Positions 7,831 through 15,378 of a stretch of 64,000 bases of DNA are shown in pieces. The position numbers were made by a program, and so were the translations under genes. The notes under the pieces are model-generated. The model was given only the letters and a program-made list of their open reading frames with translations, was not told where the DNA came from and searched no databases. Position 1 is the first letter of the stretch; every line of letters starts with the position of its first letter. The stretch comes from Tepidiforma sp. (GTDB taxonomy: Bacteria > Chloroflexota > Dehalococcoidia > Tepidiformales > Tepidiformaceae), in the NCBI GenBank assembly GCA_026003935.1, contig BPIE01000001.1, positions 124,001-188,000 on the forward strand. Reading direction: 5' to 3'.

Positions 7831-9288
7831 GTGACGCAGGCCCTGCCCCGGGCGGTTTCTGCTTCCAGCCTTCGGCTCGAGCGCGCGGCCTTCGTTCGGC
7901 GAGCACGGGCGAGGATTTTTCGCGGTCGCCAACACGCCGCGGCCGTGCTGGCGACGGTCGCCGTTACCCTCCTAGGGGCAATCGCGTTTCCTCAGCGGGA
8001 GACGCTGGTTGTTGCGGAAGGAGGCGCGAGCGTCTACCACACGGTGTTTCCGGGCGAGCTGGCGGCGCTCCCGGGCATGGACCCCGCCGCGTTGCGGGCG
8101 GCCCGCTCTTTCGAAGGTGAGGGGCTCGCGGGCTTCGGTCTCCCCGCAACCCGGACCGTGGGTATTGCTGTCGATGGCCGCGAATTTACCGTTGCCACCA
8201 CGGCCGCAACCATTGCGGGTGCGCTCGCCGAGGCTGGCGTGTGGCTCGGTCCGCGGGACCGGGTTCTTCTCAATGGCGTCGTGGCCACGCTTTCGACGCC
8301 GCTGGAGGGTGTGCGCCTGCCGGCAGCGGTCGGTCACGGCAGCGATGCGCCGCGCGTCACCGTCGAACGGGCGCGCCGATTCGTCGTCTTCATCGATGCC
8401 CTTCGTCTCGAGGTGCAGTCCCCGGCGGCGTCGGTGGCAGAACTGGTCGCCGACCTTGGGCTCGTTGTCCGCGAGGCCGACCTCGTCGCGCCCGCACCGG
8501 AAACGCCACTGGTCGCAGGGATGACCGTGCGACTAGCCCCGGCGCGGACAGTGAATGTGATTCTCGATGGACAGGCCCAGGCGCTGTACACCCGGGCAGC
8601 CACGGTCTCGGAAGTCCTCAGCCTCCTCGAATTGGGCGGGGCTGAGGTTGTGGAGCTTTCACACGACCCTGCCGAGTACCTTCCTGCAGGAGCTACGTTG
8701 GTCGTTGGTACCCTCCGGACGGTACGCGAGGAAGTCCTCGAGCCGCTTCCGCCCTCAATCATCGTCGAGGAAGACCCGGCATTGCCGCGGGGACAGGTCC
8801 GCCTCTTTGCGGGGCAGCCCGGTGAAGTTCGCATCGTCTACGAAGCAACCTATCGAAATGGCAACCTGGAGCGTCGCGAGGCCGTCAGCCACGCGGTCAC
8901 CCGTGCGCCGGTTGCAACGCGGCAGGTGATTGGCACGCTCGACGCACCTGCCTCGCCGGTCCTGCACAGCCCGGAGTACACAGGACCATACCGGAAAAAG
9001 GTCACGGTCTGGGCGACCTGGTACAACGCCAGCCATGGTCCGTGGGTGCAGGGAGACCCGAACTACGGGAAAACTGCGACGGGTGTCATCGTGAAGCGGG
9101 GCATCTGCGCGGTAGACCCCGAGTTCATTCCGCTCGGCACCCGCTTCGTGGTGCCGGGATACGGGCTCTGCGTGGCGGCCGACGTCGGCGGGGGGATCAA
9201 GGGCTGGAAGGTTGACCTGGGATTCCCGGAAGATGCCGGACCGAATCCCTGGCGCACCGGGAACGTCGACATCTACCTCCTCGACTGA
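7831..9288 (+). CDS. YabE-like secreted protein with DUF348, G5 and 3D domains
   Basis: About 485 residues. A single N-terminal membrane segment (near residues 35-55) follows a basic stretch, so the protein is exported or membrane-anchored. DUF348-type repeats occupy roughly 60-290 (VVAEGGASVYHTVFPGELAALPG, TRTVGIAVDGREFTVATTAA and similar), a G5 domain roughly 310-375, and a C-terminal 3D domain has VAADVGGGIKGWKVDLGF, the Asp-rich fold shared with MltA-like lytic enzymes. A role in peptidoglycan remodelling or resuscitation is known for relatives. I prefer GTG 7831 over 7825 because AGGAG lies only directly against the latter. yabE next to ksgA and ispE matches the Bacillus order. Confidence 0.87.
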   Translation: MTQALPRAVSASSLRLERAAFVRRARARIFRGRQHAAAVLATVAVTLLGAIAFPQRETLVVAEGGASVYHTVFPGELAALPGMDPAALRAARSFEGEGLAGFGLPATRTVGIAVDGREFTVATTAATIAGALAEAGVWLGPRDRVLLNGVVATLSTPLEGVRLPAAVGHGSDAPRVTVERARRFVVFIDALRLEVQSPAASVAELVADLGLVVREADLVAPAPETPLVAGMTVRLAPARTVNVILDGQAQALYTRAATVSEVLSLLELGGAEVVELSHDPAEYLPAGATLVVGTLRTVREEVLEPLPPSIIVEEDPALPRGQVRLFAGQPGEVRIVYEATYRNGNLERREAVSHAVTRAPVATRQVIGTLDAPASPVLHSPEYTGPYRKKVTVWATWYNASHGPWVQGDPNYGKTATGVIVKRGICAVDPEFIPLGTRFVVPGYGLCVAADVGGGIKGWKVDLGFPEDAGPNPWRTGNVDIYLLD

Positions 9289-9304
9289 GGCGGCAGCGCG
9301 CGCC

Positions 9305-9310
9305 TAGGAT
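9305..9310 (+). promoter_or_regulatory. -10 box of a likely leaderless rsmA transcript
   Basis: TAGGAT followed by exactly six bases and then the rsmA ATG at 9317. There is no Shine-Dalgarno sequence in the short space after yabE. Transcription would start at or next to the start codon. Confidence 0.4.
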
Positions 9311-9316
9311 GGCAAT

Positions 9317-10150
9317 ATGGCGCGCACGAATTCCGAGCGGCTGCCGGGTCCGCGTCCCAGGAAGGCGCTCGGGCAGCATTTCCTCCGAGATGATGGCGTG
9401 TTGATGGACATCGTTGGTGCGCTCCGCGTGCCGGAGGGCGGACTCGTTGTCGAGGTCGGTGCGGGGACGGGCCAGCTCACGGCAGCGCTTCTCGATGCAG
9501 GACATCCCGTTGCCGCCATCGAAGTCGAGCAGCGGCTCATCGGCCATCTTCGGAATCGCTTTGGCAGGAACCCCAACCTGCGCCTCATCGAGGCCGATGC
9601 ACGCGTGGTCGACCTCGCGGAGCTTGTCCCGGGGGACCGGCCCTTCGTCGTCGCCGGCAATTTGCCGTACTTCGCTGCGAACCCCATCATCCGCAACATC
9701 CTCGAGGGCAGGCGGCAGCCGACCGAGCTGGTTGTCATGGTCCAGCGTGAAGTTGCCCGCGAGATGACTGCGGCGCCGGGCAACTGGTCGCTGTTGACTA
9801 TCTCCATCCAGGTCTACGCCGACGCCGAGCTCCTGTTCGACGTTCCGCCCGAGGCCTTCGACCCGCCCCCTGCTGTGTGGTCATCCGTTGTCCGGCTGAG
9901 AGTCCGTCCCGAGCCTGCAATTCCTGCAACCGAACTGCCGGCGTTTTTCGACTTCGTTAGCCGAGTCTTCCGCAATCCCCGCAAGCAGCTGCACAACAGT
10001 CTCGCGAGGGGCGTATGGCTCCCCCCTGGCGGTGCACGGGCGGCGGCTCTCCGCGCCGGCATCGACCCCGCCCGCCGTCCGGAGACGCTGGACCTGCATG
10101 ATTGGCAGGCGCTCCGCCGGGCGTGCGATGAGGTGCTGGCCCTTGCCTGA
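9317..10150 (+). CDS. rsmA: 16S rRNA (A1518/A1519-N6)-dimethyltransferase
   Basis: 277 residues. RsmA (KsgA) dimethylates two adjacent adenines near the 3' end of 16S rRNA during 30S maturation. The family marker RPRKALGQHFLRD is at the start, the SAM-binding VVEVGAGTGQLTAALL follows, and the catalytic motif is NLPYFAANPII, close to the usual NLPY. The C-terminal region PPEAFDPPPAVWSSVVRL is also typical. It lies between yabE and ispE. Its stop is within a few bases of the ispE start, so the two are probably co-transcribed. Confidence 0.96.
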   Translation: MARTNSERLPGPRPRKALGQHFLRDDGVLMDIVGALRVPEGGLVVEVGAGTGQLTAALLDAGHPVAAIEVEQRLIGHLRNRFGRNPNLRLIEADARVVDLAELVPGDRPFVVAGNLPYFAANPIIRNILEGRRQPTELVVMVQREVAREMTAAPGNWSLLTISIQVYADAELLFDVPPEAFDPPPAVWSSVVRLRVRPEPAIPATELPAFFDFVSRVFRNPRKQLHNSLARGVWLPPGGARAAALRAGIDPARRPETLDLHDWQALRRACDEVLALA

Positions 10151-10151
10151 G

Positions 10152-11015
10152 GTGCTCACCGTCCGCGCGCCGGCCAAGGTCAACCTCGCGCTCGATGTCC
10201 TGGCCAGGCGCGTTGACGGCTACCACGACGTCGACACGGTCTTTCAGGAGCTGGAGCTTGCCGACCAGGTGTCGCTCGAGCCCGCCGAAGCGGCCGAGGT
10301 CAGGGTGACCGGTCCGTTCGCGAAGGGTACACCTGCCGATTCCCAGAACCTTGCGCTGCAGGCACTTCACCTGGCTGCAGGGGCCGCGGGTGAAGCTGCC
10401 GACTTCCTCATCCGGCTCGAAAAGAACATCCCGCCGGCGGGCGGCCTTGGCGGAGGGTCCTCCGACGCCGCGGCCGTGCTCAGCGTGCTCTCGCGCCGAT
10501 GGCCCGCGCTGCAAGCCAAGCTGCCCCGGCTGGCGCTCGCACTCGGCAGCGACGTCCCATTTTTCCTGCTCGGGGGCACGGCCCGAGGCCTGGGGCGGGG
10601 CGAGGTGCTCGAGGCGCTGCCTCCGCTTCCGCCGCACGATGTGGTGCTTTTTCCGTTCGACGACGAGGCGGCCATTCCCAAGAACAAGACGGCATCGGTC
10701 TTCGCCGCACTCGAAGTTCTCCCGCCACAGGCGCCGTGTCTGCCCGGCGTCGTCGAGCTGCTCACGTCGGGCCACTGTAGCAGCCGCGATCTGTGGGGAA
10801 CGAACGCGCTCGAACTTGCGGCTGTCCGGGTCATGCCGGGCCTGGGGGAGTTCCGGAGGCGCGTCGAAGAAGCCATCGGCGAGCCCGTTATCCTGAGCGG
10901 CGCGGGGCCGACGTGGTTCTGGATTGGCCCCCTCGGGCAGGGGTCCGCGATTGCGGCAGCCGCGCGGCAAGCGAACCTCACTTGCATCGAGACGAGGACG
11001 GCGCTGCGCTCGTGA
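10152..11015 (+). CDS. ispE: 4-diphosphocytidyl-2-C-methyl-D-erythritol kinase
   Basis: About 287 residues. IspE phosphorylates CDP-ME in the MEP isoprenoid pathway. It shows the N-terminal RAPAKVNLALDVLARR block and the GHMP-kinase ATP loop PPAGGLGGGSSDAAAVL, plus LGSDVPFFLLGG and a late VILSGAGPTWFWIG. I start it at GTG 10152, in frame and just after the rsmA stop; a TTG at 10143 is an alternative. The stop overlaps the next gene by GTGA. With dxr at the window start, this is the second MEP gene here. Confidence 0.93.
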   Translation: MLTVRAPAKVNLALDVLARRVDGYHDVDTVFQELELADQVSLEPAEAAEVRVTGPFAKGTPADSQNLALQALHLAAGAAGEAADFLIRLEKNIPPAGGLGGGSSDAAAVLSVLSRRWPALQAKLPRLALALGSDVPFFLLGGTARGLGRGEVLEALPPLPPHDVVLFPFDDEAAIPKNKTASVFAALEVLPPQAPCLPGVVELLTSGHCSSRDLWGTNALELAAVRVMPGLGEFRRRVEEAIGEPVILSGAGPTWFWIGPLGQGSAIAAAARQANLTCIETRTALRS

Positions 11016-11431
11016 GCGCGAGCACGGTCATCGCTGGCTGGGCCATGGGGCACGTCATGGCCATCCTGTCGACCCTGGCCCTGACGTACTTGGCGGTGCA
11101 GCCGGGTGCGGCCCGGCTGATTCGGCGTATCCTCGACCCGGAAGTGCCCGGGGCGCTGATCGCGGTCCCGATTTCCATCGGAACGGCCGTCCTGTGGTCG
11201 ATGGCGGGTCTCGTCCTCGCGTCGGTGTACGTCCTCGGCGATTTCGACGCCATGCGGCCGGCGCTCGGCTCGCCAAGCGGACCGTGGCTGCTACTCATCG
11301 CGGCGCTTGCGTGGCTTCCGGTGCCGGTCTTGTGGCTCGTCTCTCGTCGCTACTGGTGGCTCTGGCTGGGGATGTCGCTGAGCTTCCTCGGGCTCTTCGG
11401 TTGGGCCATGCCCCTCCTCGGGGAGCGGTGA
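11012..11431 (+). CDS. four-helix membrane protein, function unknown
   Basis: 139 residues with about four membrane segments, near residues 5-27, 43-65, 85-103 and 112-134. The GTG start overlaps the ispE stop (GTGA), so it is translationally coupled. I see no catalytic motif and do not recognise the family. Much of the longer open frame starting at 10793 lies antisense-like inside ispE and is not coding. Confidence 0.7.
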   Translation: MSASTVIAGWAMGHVMAILSTLALTYLAVQPGAARLIRRILDPEVPGALIAVPISIGTAVLWSMAGLVLASVYVLGDFDAMRPALGSPSGPWLLLIAALAWLPVPVLWLVSRRYWWLWLGMSLSFLGLFGWAMPLLGER

Positions 11432-11437
11432 TATACT
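11428..11437 (+). promoter_or_regulatory. extended -10 promoter for the PHP gene
   Basis: TG-A-TATACT, an extended -10 element, lies 44 bases before the PHP start codon and straddles the stop of the upstream membrane-protein gene. No good -35 box is visible, as expected for extended -10 promoters. The same TGATATACT occurs at 26723. Confidence 0.5.
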
Positions 11438-11481
11438 CGGCCCACTCGTGAAATTCCGAACGAATCTGCGGAGGACGCCGT

Positions 11482-12195
11482 TTGCCGGGGACCATCATTG
11501 ACATGCACCTGCACACCACCCGGGGCGCCTCGGATTCCATGCTCGACCCCGACGACCTCATCGCTGAGGCTCGCCGGGTAGGCCTAACCGGTGTCAACAT
11601 CACCGAGCATGACCGGATGTGGGAACCGTGGGATCTCAACCCGTTCCGCAAGAAGCATGAGGGTGTCTTCGTTTCGAACGGGATGGAAGTTTCGACCGAC
11701 ATGGGGCACATCCTCGCCATCGGGTTGAAGGGGTATGCGCCCGGGATCCGGCGCCTCGAAAAGCTCCGAGAAGTCGCCAATGAGCAGGGCGCATTCCTGG
11801 TCGTGGCGCATCCGTTTCGGCACTTTTTCGACCCTGTGCACTTCAAGCGTGAGGGCAAGGAGCCGTTTCGCCTGACCCCGGAGGAAGCGGCGAAGCTCCC
11901 GGTGTTTCAGCTCGTCGACGCGATCGAGGTCCTGAACGGGTGCAATACACCGCGGGAGAACTACTTCGCGCTCCAGGTCGCCAAGGTGCTCGGGAAGCCA
12001 GGAACGGGTGGCTCGGACGCTCACAGCACCCAGGGGATTGGCTATTTCACGGCAGTTTTCGAGGAAGAGCTCCTGAGTCAGGAACACATGGTCGACCAGC
12101 TCCACAAGGGGCGGTTCTACCCGGCTCGCGGGCTCCCTGAGGGGAAACTCGAGAACTACTGGGAAACCGCCGAACCCATCCCGTTCTACGAATGA
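11482..12195 (+). CDS. PHP-domain metal-dependent phosphoesterase
   Basis: 237 residues. The PHP-domain metal ligands are visible: DMHLHTT (residues 7-13), ITEHDRM near 40, a Glu in NGMEVSTDMGHIL, VVAHPFRH near 110, and GGSDAHS near 180. The family hydrolyses phosphoesters using two or three metals. Stand-alone members include histidinol-phosphatase-like and nucleoside-phosphate phosphatases, and the substrate here is unknown. The start is TTG 11482, supported by GGAGGA about seven bases upstream. It has its own promoter, so it is not obligatorily tied to the ispE operon. Confidence 0.85.
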   Translation: MPGTIIDMHLHTTRGASDSMLDPDDLIAEARRVGLTGVNITEHDRMWEPWDLNPFRKKHEGVFVSNGMEVSTDMGHILAIGLKGYAPGIRRLEKLREVANEQGAFLVVAHPFRHFFDPVHFKREGKEPFRLTPEEAAKLPVFQLVDAIEVLNGCNTPRENYFALQVAKVLGKPGTGGSDAHSTQGIGYFTAVFEEELLSQEHMVDQLHKGRFYPARGLPEGKLENYWETAEPIPFYE

Positions 12196-12225
12196 GCCGG
12201 TTCGTGAACCGCCGGGGCCTGCGCC

Positions 12226-13500
12226 ATGTCCGCTGAACGGCGGGCGTGGCTCACCATCGGCGCGGCAGCCGCTGCCTGCGTCCCCGGTATTGCATTTCGG
12301 CTGATGGGGTATCACCCGCCGGCAGTGGCCGGGGCGGCGACGTTCGGGTTGGCCATCCTCGCGGCCGCGTTTCTGCTGAGCTGGGGGGCAGAGACTGCGG
12401 AGATGGATATTTCGCAGGGGCTGGCCCTCGCCATCATCGCCATCATCGCGGTACTCCCCGAATACGCAGTCGACTTCATCCTCGCGTGGAAGGCCGGGGC
12501 GGACCCTGCAGAAGCCGAACGTGGGCTTGCCGTTGCCAACATGACTGGCGGGAACCGGCTGCTCATCGGGGTCGGCTGGCCGCTCGTCTTCTTCCTGTTC
12601 TTCTACCGAACCCGGATACGCGAGTTGGTTGTCGATCGCGAACGGAGCCTCGAATTGACGTTCTTGGCCATCGCCACGCTGTATGTGATCTTCATCCCGC
12701 TCCGGAGCCACGTGAGCGTCCTGGACACCATCGTCCTGGTCTCGCTCTTTCTCATGTACATGTTCTTCACGTCGCGGGTGGAGACGGAGGAGGTTGAGCT
12801 GGTTGGCCCAGCCAGGGCCATCGGTGCGCTCCAGGCAGCGCCGAGGCGCGCCATCGTCATTGTGCTGCTGGTGTACAGCGCGGCCGCGATTTTTGCCTCG
12901 GCCGAGCCGTTTGCCGAATCGCTGGTGCATATCGGCGAGCAGTTCGGTGTAAGCGAGTTTTTCCTGATCCAGTGGCTCGCGCCGCTCGCGTCCGAATCGC
13001 CCGAGGTGCTCGTCGCATGCTTGCTGGCATGGCGAGGCCGCGCGGCGGCGGGGATGGGCGTGCTGATTTCGTCCAAGGTGAATCAGTGGACGCTGCTCAT
13101 TGGAACGCTGCCGATAGCATTCCTCGTTTCGGCTGGCGAGTTCGGATGGACGGTGGGGCTCCCGTTGGATGCCCGCCAGCGGGACGAAATCTTTCTCACG
13201 GCCGCGCAGAGCGCCTTCGCCATCGCGGTTTTCGCGAACCTTCGTATGTCGCGATGGGAGGCCGCTGCACTGTTTTCGCTGTTTGCGACGCAGCTCTTCA
13301 TCACCAATGAGCATGCGCGGGTTCTCTATGGCGCGGCTTACGCGGTGCTGTGCGTGGTCCTGCTGGCATGGAACTGGCGGTCGGTGCCGGCCACCCTGCG
13401 CGATGCGGTGACTGTCATGCGCGGCCGGGAAATCGCCGGCCATGACGCGGAAGAAGAGCCCGGGGGGCTCGTTGCCATCGAGCCGGCTTCGCGCGACTGA
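12226..13500 (+). CDS. cation exchanger of the sodium/calcium exchanger (CaCA) family
   Basis: 424 residues with about ten to eleven membrane helices in two inverted halves. The two signature alpha-repeats are visible as IIAVLPEYAVDFILAWKAG with NMTGGNRLLIG (first half) and LASESPEVLVACLLAW with LISSKVNQWTLLIG (second half). The Glu in each repeat matches the ion-binding acids of YrbG-type Na+/Ca2+ exchangers. Transport of Ca2+ or another cation against Na+ or H+ is the family role. The central cytosolic loop is short. It is followed by a strong hairpin terminator. Confidence 0.87.
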   Translation: MSAERRAWLTIGAAAAACVPGIAFRLMGYHPPAVAGAATFGLAILAAAFLLSWGAETAEMDISQGLALAIIAIIAVLPEYAVDFILAWKAGADPAEAERGLAVANMTGGNRLLIGVGWPLVFFLFFYRTRIRELVVDRERSLELTFLAIATLYVIFIPLRSHVSVLDTIVLVSLFLMYMFFTSRVETEEVELVGPARAIGALQAAPRRAIVIVLLVYSAAAIFASAEPFAESLVHIGEQFGVSEFFLIQWLAPLASESPEVLVACLLAWRGRAAAGMGVLISSKVNQWTLLIGTLPIAFLVSAGEFGWTVGLPLDARQRDEIFLTAAQSAFAIAVFANLRMSRWEAAALFSLFATQLFITNEHARVLYGAAYAVLCVVLLAWNWRSVPATLRDAVTVMRGREIAGHDAEEEPGGLVAIEPASRD

Positions 13501-13526
13501 ACGACCTTGGTTGCCCCGAGCAAACG

Positions 13527-13556
13527 GAGGAGGCCGCCAGAATTGGCGGCCTCCTC
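13527..13556. terminator. bidirectional hairpin terminator
   Basis: A 13-bp perfect stem (GAGGAGGCCGCCA with TGGCGGCCTCCTC) around a GAAT loop lies between the exchanger (plus) and the tRNA cluster (minus). On the minus strand the stem is followed by CGTTT, a short T-run, so it can also end the tRNA transcript. Confidence 0.7.
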
Positions 13557-13586
13557 AGGACGAGCGGCAGGGCTCGCAGACGACAG

Positions 13587-13662
13587 TGGTACGCCCGGGA
13601 GGATTCGAACCTCCGACCTTTGGGTCCGCAACCCAACACTCTATCCCCTGAGCTACGGGCGC
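13587..13662 (-). tRNA. tRNA-Arg, anticodon GCG
   Basis: 76 nt with encoded CCA. It has acceptor GCGCCCG/CGGGCGT with discriminator A, D-arm GCTC-AGGGGATA-GAGT and T-arm GGAGG-TTCGAAT-CCTCC. The anticodon stem-loop is TTGGG-TTGCGGA-CCCAA, so bases 34-36 read GCG for codon CGC. The body (GCGCCCGTAGCTCA) is that of bacterial tRNA-Arg, which normally has ACG edited to ICG. It sits 11 nt downstream of tRNA-Leu and shares its transcript. Confidence 0.93.
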
Positions 13663-13673
13663 ATCGCAAACCA

Positions 13674-13760
13674 TGGTGCCGAAGGTGAGATTTGAACTCA
13701 CACGCCCACAGGGGGCACTACGCCCTGAACGTAGCGCGTCTGCCATTCCGCCACTTCGGC
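13674..13760 (-). tRNA. tRNA-Leu, anticodon CAG
   Basis: 87 nt with encoded CCA and a long variable arm (TGCCCCCTGTGGGCGT region), as expected for a class II tRNA. Acceptor is GCCGAAG/CTTCGGC with discriminator A. The anticodon stem-loop is CTACG-TTCAGGG-CGTAG, giving CAG for codon CTG. Confidence 0.95.
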
Positions 13761-13769
13761 ACTGGGTTG

Positions 13770-13798
13770 ATTATCGGCCGAGCCGGCCAGCGGTTCAA
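13770..13798 (-). promoter_or_regulatory. tRNA-Leu/tRNA-Arg promoter
   Basis: On the minus strand TTGAAC (13793-13798), a 17-base spacer and GATAAT (13770-13775). The predicted start is a few bases before the tRNA-Leu 5' end at 13760. Confidence 0.75.
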
Positions 13799-13812
13799 CC
13801 GATGAAAGCGGA

Positions 13813-13889
13813 TGGTGGGCGGTACTGGACTCGAACCAGTGGCCTCGTCGGTGTGAACGACGCGCTCTAACCATCTGAGCTAACCACCC
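13813..13889 (-). tRNA. tRNA-Val, anticodon CAC
   Basis: 77 nt with encoded CCA. Acceptor is GGGTGGT/ACCGCCC with discriminator A, D-arm GCTC-AGATGGTTA-GAGC and T-loop TTCGAGT. The anticodon stem-loop is CGTCG-TTCACAC-CGACG, giving CAC for codon GTG. Confidence 0.95.
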
Positions 13890-13901
13890 GCCAGCTCACT
13901 C

Positions 13902-13930
13902 AGTCTATGTCCCGCTCCGGTGCCGTTCAA
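13902..13930 (-). promoter_or_regulatory. tRNA-Val promoter
   Basis: On the minus strand TTGAAC (13925-13930), a 17-base spacer and TAGACT (13902-13907). It shares the -35 sequence and spacing of the tRNA-Leu promoter 132 bases further on. Confidence 0.75.
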
Positions 13931-13983
13931 CCGGTTCGCGGGAGCCATGCCCCCCGTCGGTTCGTCCTGCTATCGTTCTCTAC

Positions 13984-15378
13984 ATGGACGAAGGTACCCG
14001 GATTGAGCGCGATGCACTTGGCGATTTCCCGGTTCCCGCGCGCGCGTTGTACGGCGTCGACACGGCGCGGGCCATCGCCAACTTCCCCATCTCGGGTCAG
14101 CGATTTCCTCTTGCCATCATTCACGCCCTCGCTCTGCTGAAGGCTGGGGCTGCCCGCGCCAACCGCCAGCTCGGCCTCCTCGACGCGGCGCTGGCCGACG
14201 CCATCATGACTGCCGCAAGTGAAGTTGCGGCCGGGCGCTGGGACGACGAGTTCCCTGTGGATGTTTACCAGACGGGTTCGGGCACCTCCAGCAACATGAA
14301 CGTGAACGAGGTCATCGCGAACCGTGCCAACGAGCTGCTCGGAGGCGGTCCGCGAGGCACCTACCGGCCCGTTCACCCGAATGACCACGTCAACCGCGGG
14401 CAGTCTTCGAATGACGTGGTTCCCACCGCCATCCACCTCGCGGCCATACGCCGGATTCGCGAGCACCTGCTGCCCGGGCTGTACCGGCTCGAATCGGCGC
14501 TGCAGGTAAAGGCCAACGAATTCGACGGCGTGGTGAAGACTGGGCGGACGCACCTGATGGACGCCGTCCCGATCCGACTCGGACAGGAGTTCCGGGGGTA
14601 TGCCGGGCAGGTCGAACGTGCGCGCCGGCGGGTGACGGCGGCCGGGGAGGCCCTGAGGGAGGTGGCGCTGGGCGGAACCGCCGTTGGAACCGGCCTGAAC
14701 ACGCACCCCGAGTTCGCGGGCCGGGTGCTTGCCTACGTCTCGGAGGTGGCGCGGGTCCAGCTTGTCGAAACATCCAATCACTTCCAGGCCCAGTCGGCCA
14801 TCGATGGTATCGTCGAAGCGAGCGGGCATCTCCGCACGGCTGCCGTCTCCCTGGTGAAAATCGCGAACGACCTCCGGCTCATGGCGAGCGGACCCCGCGC
14901 CGGTATTGCGGAGATCGAACTGCCGGCGTTGCAGCCCGGCAGCAGCATCATGCCCGGGAAGGTCAACCCAGTGATTCCGGAAGCGGTCGTCCAGGTTGCT
15001 GCCAGGGTCGTGGGGAACGACGCCACCATCGGGATGGCCGGCCAGTGGGGGTTTTTCGAGCTGAACACCATGCTGCCGGTGGCGGGCACTGCACTTCTCG
15101 AATCGATTGAACTGCTGGGGAATGCATCAGCGGTGTTCGCCGAGAAGTGCGTCTCGGGGATCATTGCAACTGAGCGGGGACCGCAGCTCGTTGAGCAGGG
15201 TCTGGCCATTGCGACCCCGCTGGCGTTGGAAATCGGCTACGACCGGGCTGCCGAGCTCGTGAAGCGTGCGCTGGCCGAGGGCTGCACGATCCGTGAGGCG
15301 GCCCGGCGTGAGCTTGGCCTGGACGACCGCGAGCTCGACCGGCTGTTCGACGTCCGCCGAATGACCGGCGACAGATGA
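13984..15378 (+). CDS. fumC: class II fumarate hydratase
   Basis: 464 residues. It interconverts fumarate and malate in the TCA cycle without an iron-sulfur cluster. Visible are the early TGSGTSSNMNVNEV block, the HPNDHVNRGQSSND segment, KTGRTHLMDAVP and the superfamily signature GSSIMPGKVNPVIPE with the catalytic serine loop at about 320. Full length. A TATCGT box lies seven bases before the ATG and there is no Shine-Dalgarno, so the mRNA may be leaderless. Its stop overlaps the start of the sensor kinase by ATGA. Confidence 0.96.
   Translation: MDEGTRIERDALGDFPVPARALYGVDTARAIANFPISGQRFPLAIIHALALLKAGAARANRQLGLLDAALADAIMTAASEVAAGRWDDEFPVDVYQTGSGTSSNMNVNEVIANRANELLGGGPRGTYRPVHPNDHVNRGQSSNDVVPTAIHLAAIRRIREHLLPGLYRLESALQVKANEFDGVVKTGRTHLMDAVPIRLGQEFRGYAGQVERARRRVTAAGEALREVALGGTAVGTGLNTHPEFAGRVLAYVSEVARVQLVETSNHFQAQSAIDGIVEASGHLRTAAVSLVKIANDLRLMASGPRAGIAEIELPALQPGSSIMPGKVNPVIPEAVVQVAARVVGNDATIGMAGQWGFFELNTMLPVAGTALLESIELLGNASAVFAEKCVSGIIATERGPQLVEQGLAIATPLALEIGYDRAAELVKRALAEGCTIREAARRELGLDDRELDRLFDVRRMTGDR

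Noticed and set aside
11584-13443. 619-codon minus-strand frame opposite the PHP and exchanger genes
   Set aside because: Its translation is low-complexity Arg/Gly/Gln-rich with no domain, and both plus-strand genes are clear. It is a shadow of high GC content.
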